From positions 1-58,243 of the forward strand of contig BJGJ01000001.1 of the NCBI GenBank assembly GCA_014190435.1: a stretch of DNA of 58,243 nucleotides. Reading direction: 5' to 3'. The notes beneath the pieces were generated by a model, which had not been told where the DNA came from, ran no database searches, and was given only the letters and a program-made list of their open reading frames with translations. Of the stretch, positions 36,124-45,597 are shown piece after piece. This DNA comes from Methylocystaceae bacterium. Lineage in GTDB: Bacteria > Pseudomonadota > Alphaproteobacteria > Rhizobiales > Beijerinckiaceae. The position numbers and the translations under genes were made by a program. Numbering within the stretch: position 1 is the stretch's first letter; the number at the start of each line of letters is the position of its first letter.

Positions 36124-36639
36124 TTAATTCAGTTTAGCCTTAATCTCAATTGAGGGTAGGTGTAATTCATCGTCGTTTTCATAAGGGTCGCCAAGGCCTG
36201 TTTTCAAAGCAATCTGACGCTCTAACTTTTCCATTATTTCTGCTTCTACGTCTGTTTCATGATCGTAGCCGACAAGATGTAAGACGCCATGGATCAGCAT
36301 ATGGCCCACATAGCTTGTCAGAGGTCTCCCAAATTCCTTGGCCTCGCGCATCACCGTTTGGTAGGCGATAATGATATCGCCAAGCAGTCGTTTATCTTCT
36401 AGGAGACCAGGGGTAGGAAAAGATAAGACGTTTGTTGGCGCATTTTTGCCACGCCAGTGTCTATTGAGTTTTTTGATTTCATCATCATCGCAGTAAGTGA
36501 CGCCAATTTCGCATTCAGGCGCAAGGACAACAAGACAGTTCTTCAAGCTCGCCACGATACAGCGGTTGGTAAGCCCCTCTAGATCTTCGATCGTGCCCCA
36601 TTCCGATGCGGCGACAACAATGTCAATTTCGACGCTCAT
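36124..36639 (-). CDS. ybeY: Endoribonuclease YbeY
   Basis: 171 residues. The zinc motif HGVLHLVGYDHE (HGxxHxxGYDH) and a conserved LNRHWRGKNAPTNVLSFP segment define YbeY, which takes part in 16S rRNA 3' end maturation and ribosome quality control. Four-base overlap with phoH upstream and two-base gap to corC downstream: a tight operon. Confidence 0.96.
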   Translation of the reverse strand: MSVEIDIVVAASEWGTIEDLEGLTNRCIVASLKNCLVVLAPECEIGVTYCDDDEIKKLNRHWRGKNAPTNVLSFPTPGLLEDKRLLGDIIIAYQTVMREAKEFGRPLTSYVGHMLIHGVLHLVGYDHETDVEAEIMEKLERQIALKTGLGDPYENDDELHLPSIEIKAKLN

Positions 36640-37682
36640 TGTTGTTTACGATCCTGGCGCACTTGGGTTTTCTGCCGCGCTGCGCGATCATACGCACCGA
36701 CAATCTGACGTACAAGTTCGTGACGAACAACATCGCCTTCAGAAAATTTTACACGACCAATAGTATCTAAATCTGAGAGCAGATCAACTGCTTCTGAAAG
36801 CCCGGAGGTTTGTCCCGGCGGCAAATCTGTTTGTGATGGATCGCCAGTGATAATCATGCGAGAGCCTTCGCCCAGTCGCGTAAGAAACATTTTCATTTGC
36901 ATTGATGTTGCATTTTGAGCTTCATCCAAAAGCACACAGGCGCGGGTTAAAGTTCTTCCGCGCATGAAGGCTAAAGGAGCAACTTCAATCATGCCTGTTT
37001 GTAGGCCGCGCTCGACCATGCGCGAGTCCATGAAATCATGCATGGCGTCAAAAATAGGACGAAGGTATGGGTCGACTTTTTCTCTCAAATCGCCCGGTAA
37101 AAATCCTAAACGCTCTCCTGCTTCGACGGCGGGACGCGAGAGGATTAGGCGCTCCACGGCGCCTTGTTCTATTAATTGAACCGCCTGTCCAACAGCCAAC
37201 CATGTCTTGCCTGTGCCAGCTGGACCGATGCCAAAGACGAGTTCATAGCGTTTCATTGCACGTAAATATTGATCTTGGGCGGCATTGCGCGCACGCACGA
37301 GACCGCGTTTGCGCGTGATGATTTGTTCAAAGCCGCCGCGCGTTGGTTCCGCATTTGGGAAGAGACTACGTTGTCGCGCTGTTTCCTCAATTGCGCCGTC
37401 GACTTCGCCAGAACTAATCTTTTGTCCTTTAGAGATGCGCTCATAGAGCGCCTCTAAGACGCGCCGCGCATGTTCACAGGATTCTGCTTTCCCTTTTAAG
37501 GTGACGTGATTGCCGTTGGCGAAAGAGGCGACACGCAAACGCCGTTCAATTTTTGCAAGGTTTTGATCGTAGAGGCCAAAGACAAGGGAGGCGTATTTAT
37601 TGTTCTCAAACGCCAGCGTAATTTCTGCTTCAGGCTCAGGCGCGTCATCGCGTCTCGTTGCGACCACTGGATCATAGACCAT
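36636..37682 (-). CDS. phoH: PhoH-like ATPase
   Basis: 348 residues. An N-terminal KH-like domain (LRVASFANGNHVTLKG) precedes the ATPase domain with Walker A GPAGTGKTWLA, LILSRPAVEAGERLGFLPGD, Walker B CVLLDEAQNAT and ITGDPSQTDLP. RNA-linked ATPase, member of the YbeY/PhoH (YbeZ) pair in ribosome maturation. Begins one base after the miaB stop region. Confidence 0.95.
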   Translation of the reverse strand: MVYDPVVATRRDDAPEPEAEITLAFENNKYASLVFGLYDQNLAKIERRLRVASFANGNHVTLKGKAESCEHARRVLEALYERISKGQKISSGEVDGAIEETARQRSLFPNAEPTRGGFEQIITRKRGLVRARNAAQDQYLRAMKRYELVFGIGPAGTGKTWLAVGQAVQLIEQGAVERLILSRPAVEAGERLGFLPGDLREKVDPYLRPIFDAMHDFMDSRMVERGLQTGMIEVAPLAFMRGRTLTRACVLLDEAQNATSMQMKMFLTRLGEGSRMIITGDPSQTDLPPGQTSGLSEAVDLLSDLDTIGRVKFSEGDVVRHELVRQIVGAYDRAARQKTQVRQDRKQQ

Positions 37683-37683
37683 C

Positions 37684-39135
37684 TTAGATCACCGCTTGTT
37701 GATGCATATGAATAAGATTTCCAGTCAATGAATTAGGTCCTGTCGCAGAAATCGCAACGCGCGCGATCTTGCCGATGAGGCTTATGGGGCCGTCAACATG
37801 AACTGCTTGCAGATAGGGGGATTTTCCGCCGATCTGACCCTCGTGGCGCCCCGGCTTTTCGAAGAGGACATCAATCTCTTTGTTCACCATCGCCCTGTTA
37901 AATGATTGACGCTGTTGTTCAAGAAGCGCTTGTAATTCTGCAAGGCGCTGGCGTTTTATTTCTTCGGTGATTTGATCGGAGCGTTGCGCGCCTGGCGTGC
38001 CAGGTCGTGGCGAATATTTAAATGAGAAACTTGAGGCGTAATTGACACTCTTGATCAAATCTAGCGTCTCTTGAAAGTCTTTTTCTGTTTCGCCCGGAAA
38101 GCCAACAATAAAATCTGAGGAGACTGCAAGATCCTGGCGAGCGGCTCTCAAGCGAGAGATAATGTGCAAATAGTCTTCAGTGGTATGTTTTCTATTCATC
38201 GCCTTCAAGACGCGATCAGAACCAGACTGAACCGGTAAATGCACATAGGGCATGAGTTTACTAATCGAGCCATGTGCAGAAATTAAATCATCCGACATAT
38301 CGACAGGATGACTCGTTGTGTAGCGGAGTCGTTCGAGGCCAGTTATTTCGGCGCAACGGCCAATTAGATCCGCAAGACTCCATATTTGGCCATTTGCCGC
38401 TTCGCCGCGGAAGGCATTAACATTTTGGCCAATGAGTGTAATTTCACGAACCCCAGCATCAATGAGCCGGCGGATTTCTGCGATGATATCTTTGACGTTA
38501 CGCGAAACTTCAGCTCCGCGAGTATAGGGGACAACGCAAAATGAGCAGAATTTATCGCAGCCCTCTTGTACCGTGACGAAGGCCGCTATGCCGCGCTGGT
38601 TGATTTGCTTAAGAGTTGGCTGGGGGAGAGTATTAAATTTTTCTTCAACCGAGAATTCTGTATCTGTTGCACGAAGGCCAAGTTTAGCTTTTTGAATAAG
38701 CGCGGGTAAGCGATGATAGCTTTGTGGTCCAACGACGAGATCGACAGCGCTTTGGCGCCTGAGCACCTCTTCGCCTTCGGCTTGAGCAACGCATCCCGCA
38801 ACAATGATTTTAAGCTCTCTGCCTTCTTGGGCGCGGTCGCGTTTCGCTATCGCTAACTTACCAAGTTCCGAGTAGATTTTTTCGGCGGCTTTCTCCCGAA
38901 TATGGCAAGTGTTAAGAATGACGAGATCGGCGTCCTGCTCGTTGTCTGTGCTGTCATAGCCCTCAGCAGCAAGAAGATCAGACATGCGCGTGGCGTCATA
39001 CACATTCATCTGACAGCCAAAGGACTTCACCAGAACTTTGCCGCTTGGCGTTGCGTCTTTTTCAGACGCTTTTCCCTCTTCCTCTTCCACGTTCAAAATC
39101 GGGGTAATAATTTCCGGGCTCCTGCTATGGCGCAA
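37684..39135 (-). CDS. miaB: tRNA-2-methylthio-N6-dimethylallyladenosine synthase
   Basis: Up to 483 residues. The N-terminal MTTase cluster uses Cys in [19 protein letters not shown] and GCVAQAEG. The radical-SAM motif is [15 protein letters not shown], and a TRAM domain closes the protein. It methylthiolates A37 of tRNAs. The long start is a TTG at 39135; a GTG 48 bases further in is possible, and an AGGAGC lies between them. In related genomes a fur-family gene lies just upstream; here it is absent. Confidence 0.95.
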   Translation of the reverse strand: MRHSRSPEIITPILNVEEEEGKASEKDATPSGKVLVKSFGCQMNVYDATRMSDLLAAEGYDSTDNEQDADLVILNTCHIREKAAEKIYSELGKLAIAKRDRAQEGRELKIIVAGCVAQAEGEEVLRRQSAVDLVVGPQSYHRLPALIQKAKLGLRATDTEFSVEEKFNTLPQPTLKQINQRGIAAFVTVQEGCDKFCSFCVVPYTRGAEVSRNVKDIIAEIRRLIDAGVREITLIGQNVNAFRGEAANGQIWSLADLIGRCAEITGLERLRYTTSHPVDMSDDLISAHGSISKLMPYVHLPVQSGSDRVLKAMNRKHTTEDYLHIISRLRAARQDLAVSSDFIVGFPGETEKDFQETLDLIKSVNYASSFSFKYSPRPGTPGAQRSDQITEEIKRQRLAELQALLEQQRQSFNRAMVNKEIDVLFEKPGRHEGQIGGKSPYLQAVHVDGPISLIGKIARVAISATGPNSLTGNLIHMHQQAVI

Positions 39136-39217
39136 TTAAACGACTCGAGCGGTTTATAGCCTTATTATAGGGGGGTTGAGTGTAAACACCGACTCTAATC
39201 TTTTTCTTTGAGGTGTT

Positions 39218-39703
39218 TTAGATTTCCAGCCGTAAATTGATTGCCGCGCGACGGCCGCCGTCTGCGCGCAGATAGTAGTTCTCGCGCCGGCCGATTTCCT
39301 TAAAGCCCGAGCGTTCATAGAGTTTGAGCGCGGCTTTATTGCCATCCGCCACTTCCAAAAACACTAACCGGGCGCCGGCCCGTTCCAGGTTTTCTAGATG
39401 TTTTTCCAGTAACTTACGTCCCACGCCAGCTGAGCGACGTTTAGGATCTACCGCAAAAGTAAGGATTTCAGCGTCTGGCGGGGTTAAGCGTGAAAGGATG
39501 AAGCCTTCCAATCGGGAGCCCGCGCCGCTGAGCGCGCCGTCAGCAATGATGCCCGCGTCTGTTAGATAGCTTTCAAAATCCAGTTTTGACCAACCATAGG
39601 CGAATGAAGCCCCATGCAGGCTCTCGCAGACAGGAGCCCAGCGGGCGTCTATCGGCTCAATCACAACGCCGGGCTTGGTAAAAAAGCCAGAAAGCGGGTT
39701 CAT
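39218..39703 (-). CDS. rimI: Ribosomal-protein-alanine N-acetyltransferase RimI
   Basis: 161 residues, GNAT fold. The acetyl-CoA site is in VDPKRRSAGVGRKLLEKHLE, with the ending FLEVADGNKAALKLYERSGFKEIGRRENYY typical of RimI. It acetylates the N-terminus of ribosomal protein S18. It follows tsaB by 9 bases, the usual neighbour. A 7-bp inverted repeat (AAACACC/GGTGTTT, 39184-39218) lies at its end. Confidence 0.9.
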   Translation of the reverse strand: MNPLSGFFTKPGVVIEPIDARWAPVCESLHGASFAYGWSKLDFESYLTDAGIIADGALSGAGSRLEGFILSRLTPPDAEILTFAVDPKRRSAGVGRKLLEKHLENLERAGARLVFLEVADGNKAALKLYERSGFKEIGRRENYYLRADGGRRAAINLRLEI

Positions 39704-39712
39704 TTTATCAAG

Positions 39713-40423
39713 TTACCCTGGAAGCGCGCCGGCGGGTAATTTTTCTCCCGTCGGTGTGGTTCCGCGCGCAAGCGTGACGTCGGGTTCCTTGAGGTAGAGC
39801 GGCCGCGCTGGGGCAAGCGCCGGATTGGCGGCAAGGCCCAAGCGCGCAACAAAGAGGATATTTGGCGCTATTGAAGCATCAACGCTTGTGGTGGCGATGC
39901 CCCGTAAGCGCGCCTCGCAGGCGAGAGCTTCTGCGCCCGAGCCCACCAAGCGCAAGGGGCCCGAACCCAGGGCGCGGAGGGCCTCATGCACTCCAATCCG
40001 TCTTGGGCTTATGATGGGGCGACCATCTGAGGCAAATGCAGCGATGAAAACATGGCCATGGCGCGCGTCAATCGCTGCGCCGATTATTCCGTCAGCTTCA
40101 TCTAAGATGAGCGGGCTTGCTAAGGCGGATAAAGTCGATACGCCAACCAGGTCACATTTGCAGACAAGGGCCACGCCCTGGGCGGCAGCAAGCCCAATGC
40201 GAATGCCAGTAAAGGAACCCGGCCCGACAGTGACCGCGACGCGGCCAATAGAGGGGAAGCCGCCAGGCGTTCTTGTGACAACGCGCTGGATTAACGGCAC
40301 GACCGCTTCAGCATGGCCGCGTTCCATTGGCAGGGTTTCGAGCGCAATTGCCTCTAGCGCCTCCCCATCTAGAACGCAGGCGGAAACGGCAGGCAGCGCA
40401 GTGTCAATCGCAAGGATTCTCAT
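39713..40423 (-). CDS. tsaB: tRNA t6A biosynthesis protein TsaB
   Basis: 236 residues. Begins MRILAIDTALPAVSACVLDG, with RGHAEAVVPLIQRV and VTVGPGSFTGIRIGLAAAQG, the hallmarks of TsaB (YeaZ). It is the partner of TsaD and TsaE in making t6A37 in tRNA; TsaD and TsaE are not in the window. Overlap-free, upstream of rimI. Confidence 0.94.
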   Translation of the reverse strand: MRILAIDTALPAVSACVLDGEALEAIALETLPMERGHAEAVVPLIQRVVTRTPGGFPSIGRVAVTVGPGSFTGIRIGLAAAQGVALVCKCDLVGVSTLSALASPLILDEADGIIGAAIDARHGHVFIAAFASDGRPIISPRRIGVHEALRALGSGPLRLVGSGAEALACEARLRGIATTSVDASIAPNILFVARLGLAANPALAPARPLYLKEPDVTLARGTTPTGEKLPAGALPG

Positions 40424-40489
40424 GATCTAAGATTATGATCGTTTTACTTGCGTGATCAACAATGCCTCTGGGTTAAAAGACTATTATAC

Positions 40490-41053
40490 TTATATTTTTT
40501 CAACGCTCTTAATTTCTGGGAGGAAATGTTTTAGCAAATTTTCAATGCCATTGCGCAGCGTTGCTGTGGATGAAGGGCAGCCAGAGCAGGCTCCTTTCAT
40601 TGCAAGATAGACAATCCCATCCCTGTATCCTTTGAAAACAATGTCTCCTCCGTCATTTGCGACGGCAGGTCTAACGCGTGTTTCGATTAACTCTTTTATG
40701 GTTGCGACCGTTTGTTCGTCGGCTTGATCAAAGAATTCGCTATCCTGATCCTGGCTTGCCGCTGGATTTGGATCGGTCAACAAAGGCGCGCCGCTCGTAA
40801 AGTGCTCCATAATCGTTCCAAGAATCGCTGGCTTTAGATGCGCCCAGTCTGTTTCATCCTTAGTTACGGAAACAAAGTCAGCACCATACATAACCGCCTT
40901 AACACCTTTAATTCCTAGTAAGGCTTGGGCGAGCGGTGCCTTTTCTGCGGCGGTGGGCTCGTGAAATTCGAGTGCGCCTTGGCCAAGCACGCTTTGACCA
41001 GGCAGAAATTTTAACGTTGCGGGATTGGGTGTTGTTTCAGTTTGTATAAACAT
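40490..41053 (-). CDS. NifU-type Fe-S scaffold/carrier protein
   Basis: 187 residues. An N-terminal Nfu_N domain (MFIQTETTPNPATLKFLPG) and a C-terminal NifU-like domain with the CxxC cluster site in MKGACSGCPSSTATL. These proteins carry [4Fe-4S] clusters to target enzymes. Possible users in this window are the Fe-S oxidoreductase, MiaB and others. Standard alphaproteobacterial length. Confidence 0.93.
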   Translation of the reverse strand: MFIQTETTPNPATLKFLPGQSVLGQGALEFHEPTAAEKAPLAQALLGIKGVKAVMYGADFVSVTKDETDWAHLKPAILGTIMEHFTSGAPLLTDPNPAASQDQDSEFFDQADEQTVATIKELIETRVRPAVANDGGDIVFKGYRDGIVYLAMKGACSGCPSSTATLRNGIENLLKHFLPEIKSVEKI

Positions 41054-41220
41054 GAGCTGGTTCCTTACGCCTCCGGTTCAAGGCCGGAGGCTAATGAGCT
41101 CCTTTAGCATGAAAAAAAACCAAGAGCGCGCGCTGACTTTCAGATAGAAGCTTTTTTCTTCAGGCTTTGTCAGTTTTTTGCATCCATGCGCCAACGTTTC
41201 AAGGCGATGACGGACCAAAC

Positions 41221-41388
41221 TCACTCAATGAGCCCAAAGGGCCAAGCGTCTTGTAAAAAGCCATAAAGCGACCCCATCGCGCAGGCGCAGGCGAAGAGAA
41301 GAACGAAATATGGATTCTTATCTTCAAACAAATAGGCCAAAAGCATGAAACTGATCGCAACAAAACCAAAGAGGCTAAGACTATCCAT
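41221..41388 (-). pseudogene. Conserved small membrane protein interrupted by in-frame TGA
   Basis: From the ATG at 41388 it encodes 55 residues with two hydrophobic segments (SLFGFVAISFMLLAY and FVLLFACACAMGSLYGFL), ending WPFGLIE-stop. After the TGA at 41221-41223 the same frame runs 16 more codons, VWSVIALKRWRMDAKN, to a TGA at 41170. From memory, family members end in WPFG-x-x-EAIW-x-x-VALRRW, so the stop replaces one conserved residue. This is a nonsense mutation, a readthrough case or a sequence error. The start is 49 bases from the divergent SnoaL-like gene. Confidence 0.6.
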
Positions 41389-41437
41389 TTTTATCTTGCT
41401 CAATGCGACAATAGAAAGAGTTGCTGTCATCAGATAA

Positions 41438-41857
41438 ATGACGCAAGCTCAAAGTATGCCTAACGCCGCGCTGCTCCTCGCTCATGCCGAATATTATCGG
41501 GCTTTCGCTTCAAGAGATTTGCAGGCGATGATGGATCTTTGGGCTGCAGAGGATATCTCATGCGTTCATCCGGGTTGGCCTGTTCTGGTTGGACGCTCCG
41601 CAGTGATCGTCTCTTATCGCGATATTTTTCTTAACCCCCAGCAGGGGATTATTGAAGCGCGCCAAGAGCGCGTGTTGATTTCGGCTATTGACGCGCGTGT
41701 TTTTTGTGTCGAAGAAGTAAGCGGCGCCTTGCTGATGGCGACAAATTGGTTTGCTTTGCAAGAATCTCGCTGGCGGCTCATTCATCATCAAGCCAGTCCG
41801 CTTGTCGTAGACCCGTCGCGTGCATCGTCTTCAAAGCCAGCAGCCTCTTTTCATTAA
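41438..41857 (+). CDS. SnoaL-like / NTF2-fold protein
   Basis: 139 residues of cone-shaped alpha+beta barrel type. The family pattern is clear: helices with YYRAFASRDLQAMMDLWAAED, CVHPGWPVLVGRSAVIVSYRDIF, and closing strands RWRLIHHQASPL. Such proteins are often enzymes or ligand binders of unknown substrate, frequently called ketosteroid-isomerase-like. Its stop overlaps the end of the convergent TrmJ-like gene by 4 bases. Confidence 0.82.
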   Translation: MTQAQSMPNAALLLAHAEYYRAFASRDLQAMMDLWAAEDISCVHPGWPVLVGRSAVIVSYRDIFLNPQQGIIEARQERVLISAIDARVFCVEEVSGALLMATNWFALQESRWRLIHHQASPLVVDPSRASSSKPAASFH

Positions 41858-42684
41858 GGTGACGTTGGATCTTGCGTTTTTTTTCTTGATAGCTTTTTAG
41901 GTACGCGTCGCGGACCTTCCACAAGGCGAACAACAAGCCCCCAGAGGGTGCGTACATCTTGCTCTGTCAAAGTCATACGATGAAACATATTGCGTAAATT
42001 TCGTGCCATGACGGGTTTTTTTGTTACAGGACGAAAAAATCCCCGATGATCCAGTTCGTTTTCAAGAAAGTCAAAGAAAGCAAGGGTCATTTCTCGCGTC
42101 GCGGGTGGGGAACGCGTCTCGATCTCAAAGGGCGGGGTATCGCCATGAGCTGCACGGAACCATTCATAGCCTATGAGCAACACCGCCTGGGCGAGATTGA
42201 GGGAGGCATAGGCGGGATTAACAGGAAAGGTAAGGATCGCATCTGCAAGCGCGACGTCATCATTATCAAGACCAGTGCGTTCAGGACCAAATAAAACCCC
42301 ATGTTTTTCGCCAGCGAGTAACCGCTCAGCCATCTCTGGCATAGCTTGCGCCGGAAGACGGACAGGCTTCATTTGTCCACGACCTCTCGCGGTGGTGGCG
42401 AAAACGAAAGTCAGATCTTCAATGGCGGCGCGGGTGCTATCAAACACTTTGGCTTCCTCAAGCAGATAAGTTGCGCCCGCCGCCGCCGCATAAGCTCCTT
42501 TGCGATAGGCCCCCGTTCTCGGCCAGCCCTCTTTTGGCGCAACTAAACGAAGATCGCTGAGGCCAAAATTCGCCATAGCCCGTGCGCACATTCCAATGTT
42601 GACAGCCAATTGCGGCCGCACCAATACAACCACCGGTCCGCCGGTCAGTCGTTTTTTTGATTTATCTGTTCCTGCGCCGACCAC
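41854..42684 (-). CDS. SpoU/TrmH-family RNA 2'-O-methyltransferase (TrmJ-like)
   Basis: 276 residues. SPOUT knot motifs are NIGMCARAMANFG, VLFGPERTGLDNDD and VNPAYASLNLAQAVLL. The C-terminal extension with FRPVTKKPVMARNLRNMFHR fits TrmJ, which methylates position 32 of tRNAs. The start is GTG behind AAGGA. Runs divergently from icd. Confidence 0.9.
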   Translation of the reverse strand: MVGAGTDKSKKRLTGGPVVVLVRPQLAVNIGMCARAMANFGLSDLRLVAPKEGWPRTGAYRKGAYAAAAGATYLLEEAKVFDSTRAAIEDLTFVFATTARGRGQMKPVRLPAQAMPEMAERLLAGEKHGVLFGPERTGLDNDDVALADAILTFPVNPAYASLNLAQAVLLIGYEWFRAAHGDTPPFEIETRSPPATREMTLAFFDFLENELDHRGFFRPVTKKPVMARNLRNMFHRMTLTEQDVRTLWGLVVRLVEGPRRVPKKLSRKKTQDPTSP

Positions 42685-42820
42685 GATTATTCCTTTTCGC
42701 CATCCAGAGGCAGTCGCAACTTATTCTTAAAGCTGCAAGCGGGGAAAGGGCTTTTGGCGCCTGATTTGCCCGTTAGGGGCGTAGCGCTATAAGACGCGCT
42801 CAGCTAAGGACCAGAACGCG

Positions 42821-44032
42821 ATGCAGAAAATTAAAGTTGCTCATCCTGTCGTCGAGCTCGACGGTGACGAAATGACCCGTATTATTTGGGCCTATATCAA
42901 GGATAAATTGATACGGCCCTACCTCGATATTGATCTGCTGTATTACGATCTATCTGTTCAAAATCGAGATGCGACGAGTGATCAAGTAACAATTGACGCG
43001 GCTAACGCAATCAACCTTCATGGCGTGGGCGTTAAATGTGCGACAATCACGCCGGATGAAGCGCGCGTTGAAGAGTTTCGTCTCAAGCAAATGTGGAAAT
43101 CGCCCAATGGAACAATTCGCAATATCCTTGGCGGCGTAATTTTCCGAGAGCCGATCATTTGCAAAAACGTTCCGCGTCTTGTGCCTGGATGGACGCAGCC
43201 AATTGTTGTTGGCCGGCATGCCTATGGCGATCAATATCGCGCCACAGATTTTAAGGTTCCAGGCAAAGGACGCTTAACGATCAAATTCCAAGGCGACGAC
43301 GGGCAGACAATCGAGAAAGAAGTTTTTGCGTTTCAAGGCGCGGGTGTCGCAATGGCGATGTATAATCTAGACGACTCCATCCGTGAATTCGCAAGAGCGA
43401 CTTTCAATTATGGGTTAACGCGCAAGTTCCCCGTATATTTATCAACTAAAAATACAATTCTCAAAGCTTATGATGGAAGATTCAAGGATCTCTTTCAGGA
43501 AATTTACGACGCTGAATTCAAGGCGCAATACAAGACCTTAGGATTGACTTATGAGCATCGGCTCATTGATGACATGGTCGCTTCCGCGCTGAAATGGTCG
43601 GGCGGATATATATGGGCATGTAAGAATTACGATGGAGATGTGCAGTCGGATATAGTCGCGCAAGGTTTTGGATCATTGGGTCTTATGACAAGTGTTTTAA
43701 TGACGCCCGATGGTAAGACAGTTGAGGCGGAAGCAGCGCATGGCACGGTGACGCGACACTATCGAGAACATCAAAAGGGGCATGAAACATCGACGAATTC
43801 AATTGCCTCAATTTTTGCTTGGACGCGTGGACTTGTTCACCGGGCTAAACTTGATGATAACGCTGAACTCGCGCGTTTTGCCAAAAATTTGGAAACAGTG
43901 TGCGTCGCGACCGTAGAGAGCGGGTTTATGACAAAGGATCTGGCCTTGCTTGTGGGGCATCACCAGAAATGGTTGTCGACGACGGGCTTTCTCGACAAAA
44001 TTGACGAGAATTTGCGTAAATCAATGGGCTAG
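42821..44032 (+). CDS. icd: NADP-dependent isocitrate dehydrogenase, eukaryote-like type
   Basis: 403 residues, the homodimeric type common in Hyphomicrobiales. Key segments: [40 protein letters not shown] and [13 protein letters not shown]. It oxidises isocitrate to 2-oxoglutarate in the citric acid cycle; 2-oxoglutarate is also the ligand of the P-II protein seen in this window. Followed by two hairpins. Confidence 0.96.
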   Translation: MQKIKVAHPVVELDGDEMTRIIWAYIKDKLIRPYLDIDLLYYDLSVQNRDATSDQVTIDAANAINLHGVGVKCATITPDEARVEEFRLKQMWKSPNGTIRNILGGVIFREPIICKNVPRLVPGWTQPIVVGRHAYGDQYRATDFKVPGKGRLTIKFQGDDGQTIEKEVFAFQGAGVAMAMYNLDDSIREFARATFNYGLTRKFPVYLSTKNTILKAYDGRFKDLFQEIYDAEFKAQYKTLGLTYEHRLIDDMVASALKWSGGYIWACKNYDGDVQSDIVAQGFGSLGLMTSVLMTPDGKTVEAEAAHGTVTRHYREHQKGHETSTNSIASIFAWTRGLVHRAKLDDNAELARFAKNLETVCVATVESGFMTKDLALLVGHHQKWLSTTGFLDKIDENLRKSMG

Positions 44033-44048
44033 ACTTACCGTTAGGCTG

Positions 44049-44088
44049 GGAAAGATGGGAGATAAATTACCTCACGCTTCATCTTTCC
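44049..44088 (+). terminator. Inverted repeat after icd
   Basis: GGAAAGATG (44049-44057) and CATCTTTCC (44080-44088) are perfect 9-bp inverted arms 17 bases after the icd stop. No T-run. Likely 3' stabiliser or Rho-type end. Confidence 0.45.
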
Positions 44089-44101
44089 ACGACTTGATTG
44101 G

Positions 44102-44148
44102 CTTTCAATCATCATCGAGATTGAAAGAGACATAGTTCACATCTATAT
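44102..44148 (+). promoter_or_regulatory. Hairpin and putative promoter of dksA
   Basis: CTTTCAATC/GATTGAAAG (44102-44110, 44119-44127) is a 9-bp inverted repeat. Its right arm contains the -35-like TTGAAA (44121-44126), placed 16 bases before CTATAT (44143-44148), the common alphaproteobacterial -10. A protein bound to the palindrome would cover the -35. Confidence 0.45.
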
Positions 44149-44182
44149 AACCGCGCTATGGGCCCATAGAGGATTCGTGGTA

Positions 44183-44599
44183 ATGATAGTAGAACTAGAA
44201 GAGTCCTATAAGCCGACAGACGACGAGCCCTTCATGAATGAACGGCAGAAAGAATATTTTCGCCGCAAGCTTCTTGCCTGGAAAGATGACATTCTGGAAG
44301 AAAGCCGCGAAACGCTCGTTGCCCTTCAAAGCGAAAATGAAAATCATCCCGATCTTGCTGATCGGGCCTCGTCAGAGACTGATCGTGCAATCGAATTGCG
44401 CGCAAGAGACCGCCAAAGAAAATTAATCGCCAAGATCGAAGCGGCAATTGAGCGGCTTGATGACGGCTCATATGGCTATTGTGAAGAAACCGGCGAACCA
44501 ATTTCAATTAAGCGACTTGACGCGCGGCCAATTGCTACTTTGTCGATAGAGGCTCAGGAGCGCCATGAACGTCGCGAAAAAGTTTATCGCGACGATTGA
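44183..44599 (+). CDS. dksA: RNA polymerase-binding factor DksA, single-cysteine type
   Basis: 138 residues from the ATG at 44183 (AGGA 9 bases upstream); a GTG at 44177 is possible. DksA enters the secondary channel of RNA polymerase and works with ppGpp. The coiled coil carries the tip residues in LADRASSETDRAIELR. The zinc finger is degenerate: GYCEETGEPISIKRL has one Cys and no other Cys follows, so zinc is probably not bound. This form is usual in Alphaproteobacteria. Confidence 0.94.
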   Translation: MIVELEESYKPTDDEPFMNERQKEYFRRKLLAWKDDILEESRETLVALQSENENHPDLADRASSETDRAIELRARDRQRKLIAKIEAAIERLDDGSYGYCEETGEPISIKRLDARPIATLSIEAQERHERREKVYRDD

Positions 44600-44664
44600 C
44601 CACAAAAAATTATTTGTCAGTGCTGGAGTTAAGCCCGGTATGTTGAAAACAAATCACTGGCTTT

Positions 44665-45597
44665 TTATTCTTTATCGGTTCTGCCCAACAGACGCGCCAT
44701 TTCTTCCTCAAGCGAATCTAGCGGATCAGATTTAGGCGCTTCTGCGCTCTCCTTGACGGTTGGCATAACCGGGCTTTGGGCCGGCGGCATTGATCCTGCT
44801 GACGGCGGGGGTGGTGGCGGAGGCGGAGGAGCCTTAGGCGTTTCCGGCAAGGGCGGCGGGGCGCTTCTAGGCAGAGCAGGCGCAAAAATTGGCGGCGACG
44901 GACGAAGGGGTTCCGGCGCAGCGGCGGGAGCGCTTACCCCTTCTTCGGTTTCTTTCTTTGGCGTGATGATACGCTGCGTCCTCGATAAAAATGACGGCAT
45001 TCCCGGTGGGCGCGGCGGCGGCGCTGGCCTGGCGGGAGGCGTGCTTAGGCTGAGAGAAGGACGCGGAGCAGTAGGGCTTAAAGGAGGAGGGGGCTCTGCT
45101 AAGGGAGACGAAGGAGCGCTGACGATAGGCGCTGTTGTGCTGCTCGAGAGCGCTGGGCTTTTCTGGGCAAAAAGATCGGGAGGCAGATTAAGCGGCCCAG
45201 CCGGCTTCAAGCCTGTTGCCGATGGCCTGACCTCAGCCTCTAGCTTCTCATCAGCTGATGAAGGGGCCGCTGGCCAATTGGCCGAGGCGGTTGTTGGCGC
45301 GCTTTGGGTAGTGGTTAGATCTAGGCGATTAATAGCACCTTCAACAAGAACATCGTTTGGGCCGCCAATAAGGAGGAGATGCTCGGTATTATCCCGACGG
45401 ACAATAACCAGCTGGCGTTCTTTATCGAGATCAAAAACATCCACCACATCTAGTCGTCTGGGGCGGTTACGCGGTCCGGGAGCGCGAATGCGCTTTCCAA
45501 AGACTAGGCGAAAAATATAAACCAGCAGCAATGCGGCGAGTAGGAACGCCACGAGGGCACCCAGTAAGGGCAACAATTGTGTAAATTTATCAGCCAT
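44665..45597 (-). CDS. FliO-like membrane protein with long proline-rich tail
   Basis: 310 residues. One N-terminal transmembrane helix (about 8-32, FGK after it) and a beta-type domain RRLDVVDVFDLDKERQLVIVRRDNTEHLLLIGGPNDVLVE, the FliO signature. Residues from about 100 on are low-complexity Pro/Ala/Ser with runs such as APPPPPPPPPS. FliO helps assemble the flagellar export gate, but no other flagellar gene is here. In related genomes the gene stands alone near cckA, so its job may differ. Confidence 0.75.
   Translation of the reverse strand: MADKFTQLLPLLGALVAFLLAALLLVYIFRLVFGKRIRAPGPRNRPRRLDVVDVFDLDKERQLVIVRRDNTEHLLLIGGPNDVLVEGAINRLDLTTTQSAPTTASANWPAAPSSADEKLEAEVRPSATGLKPAGPLNLPPDLFAQKSPALSSSTTAPIVSAPSSPLAEPPPPLSPTAPRPSLSLSTPPARPAPPPRPPGMPSFLSRTQRIITPKKETEEGVSAPAAAPEPLRPSPPIFAPALPRSAPPPLPETPKAPPPPPPPPPSAGSMPPAQSPVMPTVKESAEAPKSDPLDSLEEEMARLLGRTDKE

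Noticed and set aside
44753-45520. Long glycine-rich open frame on the plus strand
   Set aside because: It is the mirror of the proline-rich FliO-like tail; GGN codons come from CCN on the other strand.
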